Below, one piece after another: positions 1 through 4,448 of a stretch of DNA of 5,103 nucleotides. The notes below the pieces were generated by a model. The model saw only the letters and a list, made by a program, of their open reading frames with translations, did no database searches and was not told the origin of the DNA. The first letter of the stretch is position 1, and every line of letters starts with the position of its first letter. The DNA lies in NCBI GenBank assembly GCA_015655615.1, contig JAATES010000130.1:1-5103 (forward strand). The letters run 5' to 3'. The DNA is from Actinomycetales bacterium (lineage in GTDB: Bacteria > Actinomycetota > Actinomycetes > Actinomycetales > Cellulomonadaceae). The translations under genes were made by a program, and so were the position numbers.

Positions 1-506
1 ACGCACTGGACCAGCGGCTCGGCTGTGCGCATGCCCTGGCCGACGCGGGCCTCGACATCACCACGAGCGTCCTCGACATCAGCCCCAGCCCACGGAGCGA
101 GACCATCCAGCTGCCCGACACAGTGCCGGCCAGCGAAGGAATCGCTGTGCGACGGCTGCGGAGCGTGCACCGCGCCGATGCCACCCGCCTGATCGTCTCC
201 TTCGAGTGTGCGTGGGTGCCGGCGACGGGGACTCTCCGTGACTTGCCCGCCACCGGCCTCAAGGACGACTCGCTGTGGGCCTCCCTCGCGGCGGAAGGAC
301 TCGTCGCCGTACAAGGCTCACAGCGCGTTGACGTTCACGCCCTCGACGCCCGCGAGGCGGGGATCCTGGAGCGGGCAGAAGGCACGTCGTTCCTGCGCAG
401 CATCCGTACCTCCTTCAGCTCCGACGGACGGTTCGTCGAACACGTGGTGTCACTGCTCGACCCCGACCGCTTCACCCTCAGCCTCACCTTCGGAGAGCCT
501 TCATGA
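1..506 (+). CDS. GntR-family (HutC-type) transcriptional regulator, C-terminal UTRA domain only (5' truncated)
   Basis: The frame is open from base 3 to the TGA at 504-506, giving 167 visible residues with no start codon that fits the family, so the gene enters from the left edge. The residues match a UTRA effector-binding domain. A VRRLRSVHRAD strand comes about 50 residues in, followed by a DDSLWASLAAEGL helix, a QRVDVHALDAREAGIL segment, and the C-terminal RSIRTSFSSDGRFVEH ... DPDRF strands typical of HutC/FarR regulators. The missing part should be the N-terminal winged helix-turn-helix of roughly 70-90 residues. HutC-type proteins usually repress adjacent genes and release DNA on binding a small metabolite, often a sugar phosphate, nucleotide derivative or amino-acid catabolite. 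Its stop overlaps the hydrolase start by four bases, so it is probably co-transcribed with the operon and autoregulated. The ligand is unknown; nucleoside or ribose phosphate is inferred from the neighbours. Confidence 0.87.
   Translation, partial: ALDQRLGCAHALADAGLDITTSVLDISPSPRSETIQLPDTVPASEGIAVRRLRSVHRADATRLIVSFECAWVPATGTLRDLPATGLKDDSLWASLAAEGLVAVQGSQRVDVHALDAREAGILERAEGTSFLRSIRTSFSSDGRFVEHVVSLLDPDRFTLSLTFGEPS
492..497 (+). promoter_or_regulatory. Ribosome binding site of the ADP-ribosylglycohydrolase gene
   Basis: GGAGAG lies inside the last codons of the regulator, with seven bases between GGAG and the ATG at 503. It supports the ATGA-overlap start at 503 and suggests translational coupling to the regulator. 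Confidence 0.6.
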
Positions 507-1528
507 GTGCCGTCACCTCTGCCGACCTGTCCGCCATCACCACGGACCGCGCCTATGGTGCCTTGATCGGGGTCGCCATCGGCGACGCCCTGGGTATGCC
601 CACCCAGTCGTTGTCACGAGAGACGATCCGGCTGCGCTATGGGCAGATCACAGACTTCATCGACGCCGACGCCGACCAGCCGATCGCACCGAATATGCGC
701 GCCTGCTCGGTGACCGACGACACCGAGCAGGCCGTCCTCCTCGGCCAGCTGCTGCTGGCCGGAGGCGGGCACGTGGAGCCCGAGCCGTTCGCGGCCGCCC
801 TGCTGGCGTGGGAGCAGTCCATGATCGACCGTGGCTCGCTCGACCTGCTCGGACCCTCGACCAAGGCCGCCCTGAGCGCATTGCAGTCCGGCACCTCCAT
901 CACCGAAGCGGGCCGTTACGGCACCACCAATGGTGCCGCCATGCGGATCGCACCCGTCGGAGTCGCGTTCCGGCCCGGACCTGCCCTGCTTGCGGCCGTC
1001 GTCGAGGCGAGCCGTGTGACGCACCACACGGGCCTCGGCATCTCCGGGGCGGCGGCGATCGCCGCCGCCGTGAGCACCGGCGTCTCCGGGGGGGACGTCG
1101 CCTCCGCGCTCGACGCGGCGGTCGAGGCCGCCCGCGAGGGCGAGAGCCGGGGGCACTGGGTCGCCGGCGCCTCCATCCCCGCTCGTCTCGTCGCGCTCCG
1201 CCCGCACGCTCGGACGCTCGATGCCGAGCACTTCGCCGACTACCTCTACGAGGTCGTCGGATCTTCCGTGCAGTCCCAGGAGTCCGTCGTCAGTGCCTTG
1301 CTGATCGCCGACCGCTATGCCGATGAGCCCTTCGAAGGCCTCGGTGTGGCGGCTTCGCTCGGCGGCGACACCGACACCATCGCAGCCATGGCGGGGGCAG
1401 TTCTCGGTGCCTGCCACGGCGCCGGGGCCTTTCCCGCATCGGCGCGCACCACCGTGGAGTTCGTCAACAACCTCGACCTGGCATCGCTCGCGCGGCGTCT
1501 GCTGGAGATCCGCACGCGAACTGCATGA
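503..1528 (+). CDS. ADP-ribosylglycohydrolase-family protein (YegU-like)
   Basis: This 341-residue protein has the length and motif order of the ADP-ribosylglycohydrolase (DraG/ARH) family, an all-alpha fold with a binuclear Mg2+ or Mn2+ site that cleaves N- or O-ribosyl bonds. An N-terminal GVAIGDALGMPT block (23-34) is followed by the metal-binding TDDTE (71-75). Then come LGPSTKAALSAL (116-127), TTNGAAMRIAPVG (141-153), THH (173-175) and the second metal-binding block LGGDTDTIAAMAGAVLGA (286-303). From memory, the LGP..K, TNGAAMR, ESV and VN.LD blocks resemble E. coli YegU more than classical DraG. No nitrogenase genes are in view, so reversal of dinitrogenase reductase ADP-ribosylation is unlikely. 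With a permease and PfkB kinase downstream, hydrolysis of a small N-riboside is the favoured role (inference). One oddity is Gln35, at the place where DraG and ARH3 carry a Glu (GD-x-x-G-x-x-x-E). Start choice rests on the ATGA overlap and a GGAGAG site. Confidence 0.94.
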   Translation: MSAVTSADLSAITTDRAYGALIGVAIGDALGMPTQSLSRETIRLRYGQITDFIDADADQPIAPNMRACSVTDDTEQAVLLGQLLLAGGGHVEPEPFAAALLAWEQSMIDRGSLDLLGPSTKAALSALQSGTSITEAGRYGTTNGAAMRIAPVGVAFRPGPALLAAVVEASRVTHHTGLGISGAAAIAAAVSTGVSGGDVASALDAAVEAAREGESRGHWVAGASIPARLVALRPHARTLDAEHFADYLYEVVGSSVQSQESVVSALLIADRYADEPFEGLGVAASLGGDTDTIAAMAGAVLGACHGAGAFPASARTTVEFVNNLDLASLARRLLEIRTRTA

Positions 1529-1544
1529 ACCATCCCACCTCAAT

Positions 1545-1550
1545 GGAGAG
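1545..1550 (+). promoter_or_regulatory. Ribosome binding site deciding the permease start
   Basis: GGAGAG with six bases between GGAG and the ATG at 1555. The two earlier in-frame ATGs lack one: the ATG at 1525 has its nearest GGAG about 17 bases upstream, and the ATG at 1543 has no purine-rich site. This identifies 1555 as the likely start, although the 1525 ATG would give an ATGA overlap with the hydrolase stop. Confidence 0.65.
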
Positions 1551-1554
1551 CAGC

Positions 1555-3030
1555 ATGACCACATCTGAGTCCGCCATCATCGCCCCGGACGAGCATGGCC
1601 TGGTCGAACAACGCGGCATCGAACCGGTCCCCGCCGCCGAGCGCACGGGCAATCCACTGCAATTGTTCTGGGTCTGGTTCGCCGCCAACATCTCGGTGCT
1701 CGGGCTTCCCCTCGGCGTCGCGCTCGTGGCGAGCGGGTTGTCCATCTGGCAGGCGATCATCGTCGCAGTGATCGGGTCCGTCGGCTCGTTCGCACTCGTC
1801 GGCGTCATCTCCATCGCGGGGCGCCGGGGCGGCGCGCCAAGCCTGACCCTCTCGCGGGCCACCTTCGGCGTCCGCGGGAACATCGGCCCCACGGCCGTGG
1901 CGCTCTGCTCCCTGCTCGGGTGGGAGACCGTCAACACGTCCACCGCGGCGCTGGCCTTTGTGACGACCTGCTCGCTGGCCTTCCATACCGACTCCGTCGC
2001 CAAGAACGTTCCGCTGCTGACCATCCTCGGCGTCGCCCTGTTCGTCGGGTTCACCGTGTCCGTGTCCGGGATGGGGCACGCCGTCATCCTCGTGGTCCAG
2101 AAGTGGGCCACCTGGATCTTCGGGGCCATCAACCTCATCGTCATCGTCTTCCTGATCGCCCATGTCGACTGGTCCCACGTGGCCCAGGTGCCCTCGGGCA
2201 GCCTCGCGCTCGTCCTGACCGGCATCGGGACCATCGCCGCCGGCACCGGGATCGGCTGGGCGAACTCCGGGGCCGACATGGCCCGTTACCAGTCGCCCGC
2301 CGTCAAAGCCGGGGCCCTGGTCGCCTCCGCGGCAGCCGGTGCAGGCATCCCGCTCATCATCATGATCTCCATGGGCTCCCTGCTCGGGGCCTCCGACTCC
2401 AACCTGCTCGGCGCGGCGAACCCCATGGACGCCATCCGGGACACCCTGCCAGCCGGCGTCGCGATCGTCTACCTGATCGTCTCGTTCGTCGGACTGCTGC
2501 TGTCCAACCACTTGTCGGTCTACTCAGCGGGCCTGACCACCCTCACGCTGGGCATCCGGATCAGGCGGGTGTACGCGGTCTTCGTCGACGTCGTCGTCAC
2601 GACCACCGCCTCACTGTGCTTCCTGCTGATCTCCGACGGCTTCTACGGACCGTTCATCACCTTCATCTCCCTGCTCGCAGTGCCCATCATCGCCTGGGTC
2701 GGAGTCTTCGTGGTCGACATGATCGGGCGCACCACCTACGACCCCGTGGCCCTGCTCGACCTGCGTCGCGGATCGCCCTACTGGTACCGCGGCGGCATCC
2801 GCTGGAACGCCTTCTCCTCCTGGCTGGCGGCGATCGTCGTGGGTGTCTTGTTCATGCAGATCCAGCCGGGAACCGAGCCGTGGTACACCGGCCCGTTGCA
2901 CAGCACCTGGCTCGGGACCAACGGGCTCGCCTGGGTCGTCACAGGTGTGATCGCAGCCGTGGTCTACGCCGTGCTGGGTGGTTCCCGCAGCGCGGCAGGC
3001 CTCGACCGCGGCGACGAGGGAACCCGATGA
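1555..3030 (+). CDS. NCS1-family nucleobase/nucleoside permease (cytosine/purine/uracil/thiamine/allantoin type)
   Basis: This 491-residue polytopic membrane protein is normal for the nucleobase-cation-symport-1 family. The N-terminal cytoplasmic GIEPVPAAERTGNPLQLFWVWFAAN-type lead (21-45) into helix 1 is a family hallmark. About twelve hydrophobic segments follow, near residues 36-60, 64-88, 112-138, 153-172, 183-203, 216-236, 252-277, 300-317, 342-360, 363-388, 419-436 and 455-475. LSRATFGVRGN (99-109) and GWETVN (122-127) lie at and in helix 3, where NCS1 carriers use an aromatic residue to stack on the substrate. GWANSGADMARYQSP (234-248) corresponds to the usual helix 6 SDYSRY region, and SNHLSVYSAGL (317-327) to the helix 8 binding-site Asn region. 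The tail after residue 476 is short and charged. It should import a purine, pyrimidine, hydantoin- or nucleoside-like compound with H+ or Na+. The specific substrate cannot be read from sequence. Its stop overlaps the kinase start. Confidence 0.93.
   Translation: MTTSESAIIAPDEHGLVEQRGIEPVPAAERTGNPLQLFWVWFAANISVLGLPLGVALVASGLSIWQAIIVAVIGSVGSFALVGVISIAGRRGGAPSLTLSRATFGVRGNIGPTAVALCSLLGWETVNTSTAALAFVTTCSLAFHTDSVAKNVPLLTILGVALFVGFTVSVSGMGHAVILVVQKWATWIFGAINLIVIVFLIAHVDWSHVAQVPSGSLALVLTGIGTIAAGTGIGWANSGADMARYQSPAVKAGALVASAAAGAGIPLIIMISMGSLLGASDSNLLGAANPMDAIRDTLPAGVAIVYLIVSFVGLLLSNHLSVYSAGLTTLTLGIRIRRVYAVFVDVVVTTTASLCFLLISDGFYGPFITFISLLAVPIIAWVGVFVVDMIGRTTYDPVALLDLRRGSPYWYRGGIRWNAFSSWLAAIVVGVLFMQIQPGTEPWYTGPLHSTWLGTNGLAWVVTGVIAAVVYAVLGGSRSAAGLDRGDEGTR
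3016..3020 (+). promoter_or_regulatory. Ribosome binding site of the PfkB-family kinase gene
   Basis: GAGGG ends six bases before the ATG at 3027, inside the last codons of the permease. It supports the ATGA-overlap start. The upstream open frame, in phase back to about 1920, is a GC-rich shadow of the permease. Confidence 0.6.
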
Positions 3031-3974
3031 CGCGCGGGCGAGTGATCCACACCGGTCAGGCGGTGGTCGACCTGGTGATGGAGATCGATGCCATACCGGA
3101 ACCGGGAGGCGACACCTTCGCGCGCCACTATGAGTTCGCCGCAGGGGGAGGTTTCAACGTCATGGCTGCTGCGGCCCGCGACGACGCCTCCGTGGTCTAC
3201 GTCGGCGGACACGGTCGGGGCACCTTCGGCGACCTGGTCCGCACGGCGATGGCCCGGGAGGGCATTGCCGTGCTGTCTCCGGTCAATGCCGAGGTCGACA
3301 CCGGATTCAGCGTGGCGCTCGTCGACGACTCCGCTGAGCGCACCTTCATATCGACGCTCGGAGCCGAAGGCCGGGTCAGCGCCGACGACTATCGCGCCGG
3401 CGCACCACTCCCGGGCGATGTGGTCTACGTCAGCGGGTACTCCCTGCTGCATCCCGCCAATCGTGCGGCGCTGCTCGAGTGGCTTCCGGAACTGCCGCCT
3501 GCCGTCGGGGTGGTGGTCGACCCCTCGCCCGTGATCGGGCAGGTCCGGTCGGAGGTGCTGCGTGCCGTGGCCGCGCGTGCCACCGTCTGGAGCAGCAACG
3601 CCCGGGAGGCAGGCATCGTGGGGGAGCTCTTGGGAGTGGAGCCGACAGCGGCTGCACTGGCACGCGCCTTGCATGCCACCGTGATCCTGCGCAACGGAGC
3701 CCGCAGCTCGGTCGTCGCCGTCTGGGAGGCAGCCGGCGGGGAGCTCGCGCTCACCGAGGTGCCGGCACTGGTCGTGGCGGCTGTCGACACCAACGGTGCG
3801 GGGGACGCCCACTGCGGGGTGCTCTGCGCAGAGCTGGCCGCCGGGAACGATCCGGTGTCGGCGGTCCGCCGCGCCGCCGTGGCGGCGGGAGTCGCGGTGA
3901 CGCGCCGCGGCGCGGCAACCTCTCCCACCCGCAAGGAGATCGACGCCGCTCTGCACCTAGGCGGCCGGCACTGA
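3027..3974 (+). CDS. PfkB/ribokinase-family sugar or nucleoside kinase (YegV-like position)
   Basis: At 315 residues this is the usual size for a ribokinase-superfamily kinase, a cytoplasmic enzyme that transfers the ATP gamma-phosphate to a sugar or nucleoside hydroxyl. Signatures are complete. The N-terminal substrate-binding stretch AAGGGFNVMAAAAR (38-51) matches the PfkB GG-x-x-N box. NAREAG (191-196) carries the N-x-x-E motif for Mg2+ and phosphate. VILRNGARSSVV (219-230) is the nucleotide-binding strand. DTNGAGDAHCGVL (254-266) is the second PfkB signature, with anion-hole GAG and catalytic-base Asp260. The early segment VVDLVMEIDAIPEPGGDT (13-30) is the usual beta-strand lid. Which hydroxyl and substrate it uses is not visible; ribose released by the upstream hydrolase, or the intact nucleoside, are both reasonable. 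It is the last gene of the operon. Its end falls in a 15-bp tandem repeat that supplies two further in-frame TGA codons. Confidence 0.95.
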   Translation: MTRGRVIHTGQAVVDLVMEIDAIPEPGGDTFARHYEFAAGGGFNVMAAAARDDASVVYVGGHGRGTFGDLVRTAMAREGIAVLSPVNAEVDTGFSVALVDDSAERTFISTLGAEGRVSADDYRAGAPLPGDVVYVSGYSLLHPANRAALLEWLPELPPAVGVVVDPSPVIGQVRSEVLRAVAARATVWSSNAREAGIVGELLGVEPTAAALARALHATVILRNGARSSVVAVWEAAGGELALTEVPALVVAAVDTNGAGDAHCGVLCAELAAGNDPVSAVRRAAVAAGVAVTRRGAATSPTRKEIDAALHLGGRH

Positions 3975-4009
3975 CGGCGCCAGCACTGACGAAGCCGGCA
4001 CTGAGCAGG
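3965..4009 (+). repeat. Degenerate 15-bp tandem repeat over the kinase stop codon
   Basis: Three adjacent 15-base units read CCGGCACTGACGGCG (3965-3979), CCAGCACTGACGAAG (3980-3994) and CCGGCACTGAGCAGG (3995-4009). A decaying fourth begins CCGACACC at 4010. Units 1 and 2 agree at 12 of 15 bases, and unit 3 agrees with each at 11 of 15, sharing the core CCRGCACTGA. The period is a multiple of three, so the kinase stop TGA (3972-3974) recurs in phase at 3987 and 4002. The array probably arose by local duplication of the gene end. No function is evident. Confidence 0.7.
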
Positions 4010-4033
4010 CCGACACCACGTGTGGTGACGGCC
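4008..4033. terminator. Inverted repeat between convergent genes, probable bidirectional terminator hairpin
   Basis: The left arm GGCCG-A-CACCAC (4008-4019) pairs with the right arm GTGGTG-A-CGGCC (4022-4033), giving 11 Watson-Crick pairs interrupted by one A/A mismatch around a GT centre. The folded RNA would open the inner pair for a four-base loop. It sits 34 bases after the kinase stop and 26 bases after the end of the facing YciI-like gene. No U-tract follows on either strand, which is common for high-GC actinobacterial terminators but leaves the function inferred. Confidence 0.6.
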
Positions 4034-4052
4034 AGGTTCCGCACGGAACGCT
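4034..4052. terminator. Second small inverted repeat in the convergent gap
   Basis: GTTCCG (4036-4041) and CGGAAC (4044-4049) form a perfect six-base dyad around CA. Two more pairs (AG 4034-4035 with CT 4051-4052) form if G4050 bulges out. It lies two bases from the larger hairpin and ends seven bases before the YciI-like stop, so for the - strand transcript it would be the first hairpin met. It may be part of a tandem bidirectional terminator. Confidence 0.45.
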
Positions 4053-4058
4053 AGCCGC

Positions 4059-4346
4059 TCAGTCCTTCCAGGGCCCGAACACGACGGTCCACTCGACGGC
4101 GGTGCGCTCGGCGATCACCTCGGCCTCCTGGAAGGGATCATTGTCGAGGATTCGCAGTGCCGCCTCCGGCGACTCCGCCCGCAACAGCAGCAACGCGCCG
4201 CTGGCACCGTCCCCGCTGACCGGCCCCGAGGCGAGCAGCACGCCCGCGGCATGGAGCCCTGAGAGGAACGCGCGGTGGCGCGGTCGGACCTCGTCGCGGA
4301 GTGCGGCACGGTCGTCATAGGCGTAGGTGACTGCGTAGATCGGCAT
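4059..4346 (-). CDS. YciI-like (YCII-related domain) small protein
   Basis: This 95-residue protein fits a single YCII-related domain, a ferredoxin-like alpha/beta barrel fold. It opens with the strand PIYAVTYAYDD (2-12). The helix RPRHRAFLSGLHAAG (21-35) carries the family-typical His24, then come VLLASGPVSG (36-45), the strand ALLLLRAESPEAALRIL (51-67), and the DNDPF motif (68-72) common in this family. It ends with a VEWTVVFGPW strand. YciI proteins have a putative His/Asp active site but mostly no assigned reaction; some act as small hydrolases or dehalogenase-like enzymes. Start at the ATG (4344-4346) is preferred because homologues usually begin MPxYAV. A TTG at 4356-4358 would add four residues (MNTS). 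Neither start has a recognisable ribosome binding site, so the mRNA may be leaderless. It converges on the operon and diverges from the acyl-CoA dehydrogenase gene. A functional link to either is not shown. Confidence 0.87.
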   Translation of the reverse strand: MPIYAVTYAYDDRAALRDEVRPRHRAFLSGLHAAGVLLASGPVSGDGASGALLLLRAESPEAALRILDNDPFQEAEVIAERTAVEWTVVFGPWKD

Positions 4347-4352
4347 GGATGT

Positions 4353-4383
4353 ATTCAATCAGACCGCATGGTGTCGCTGTCAG
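4353..4383 (-). promoter_or_regulatory. Possible promoter of the YciI-like gene
   Basis: On the - strand CTGACA (4383-4378) resembles a -35 box and TTGAAT (4358-4353) a weak -10 box, with a long 19-base spacer. TTGAAT ends six bases before the ATG, the geometry of a leaderless transcript. Matches are imperfect, so this is tentative. Confidence 0.27.
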
Positions 4384-4391
4384 CGAACACC
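4370..4391. promoter_or_regulatory. Interrupted palindrome in the divergent promoter region, candidate operator
   Basis: GGTGTCGCTG (4370-4379) and CAGCGAACACC (4381-4391) are inverted copies apart from one extra A (4386) in the right half, and a single T lies between them. Ten base pairs of symmetry over 22 bases in a non-coding divergent gap fit a dimeric repressor site of the TetR or similar type. It covers the candidate -35 box of the YciI-like gene and lies 57 bases before the acyl-CoA dehydrogenase ATG. The cognate regulator is not in view. Confidence 0.45.
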
Positions 4392-4413
4392 GGCCCGCGA
4401 TCCGATACCCGAG

Positions 4414-4442
4414 TCGGAACGCAGAACCAGTCGACGTAGTGT
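4414..4442 (+). promoter_or_regulatory. Possible promoter of the acyl-CoA dehydrogenase gene
   Basis: TAGTGT (4437-4442) fits the TAnnnT form of an actinobacterial -10 box and ends six bases before the ATG, as in leaderless genes. TCGGAA (4414-4419), 17 bases upstream, is only a poor -35 match. The GGAG at 4444-4447 is one base from the ATG, too close to act as a normal ribosome binding site, which also favours leaderless initiation. Confidence 0.3.
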
Positions 4443-4448
4443 CGGAGT

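Noticed and set aside
1048..1069. Perfect 22-bp palindrome made of GGC units around GATC inside the hydrolase gene
   Set aside because: It encodes an Ala-rich helix (GAAAIAAA), and GGC/GCC codon runs easily produce such symmetry at high GC; no regulatory role is indicated.
208..1326. Long + strand open frame of 372 codons overlapping the regulator and hydrolase
   Set aside because: It is Arg/Pro-rich with no domain and lies out of frame with two clearly recognisable proteins; such shadows are common at high GC.
614..1564. 316-codon antisense open frame across the hydrolase
   Set aside because: Gly/Arg-rich translation without any domain, opposite a well-supported gene.
1540..2511. 323-codon antisense open frame across the permease
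   Set aside because: Asp/Gly/Arg-rich low-complexity translation is the expected shadow of a hydrophobic GC-rich membrane protein gene.
1920..3026. Open frame in phase with and upstream of the kinase that would give a 684-residue fusion
   Set aside because: The upstream part is Arg/His-rich shadow of the permease, and the kinase has its own start with a GAGGG site at the normal family N-terminus.
2964..3956. 330-codon antisense open frame across the kinase
   Set aside because: Composition is that of a reverse-strand shadow and no motif is recognisable; the sense strand encodes a complete PfkB kinase.
3975..4054. Possible -1 frameshift extension of the kinase through the Pro-Ala-Leu-Thr repeat
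   Set aside because: The kinase already ends at the normal family length, and I see no slippery heptamer near the stop, so an extension is not annotated.
4401..4418. TCCGA ... TCGGA dyad before the acyl-CoA dehydrogenase gene
   Set aside because: Only five bases per arm around an eight-base centre, too weak to separate from chance.
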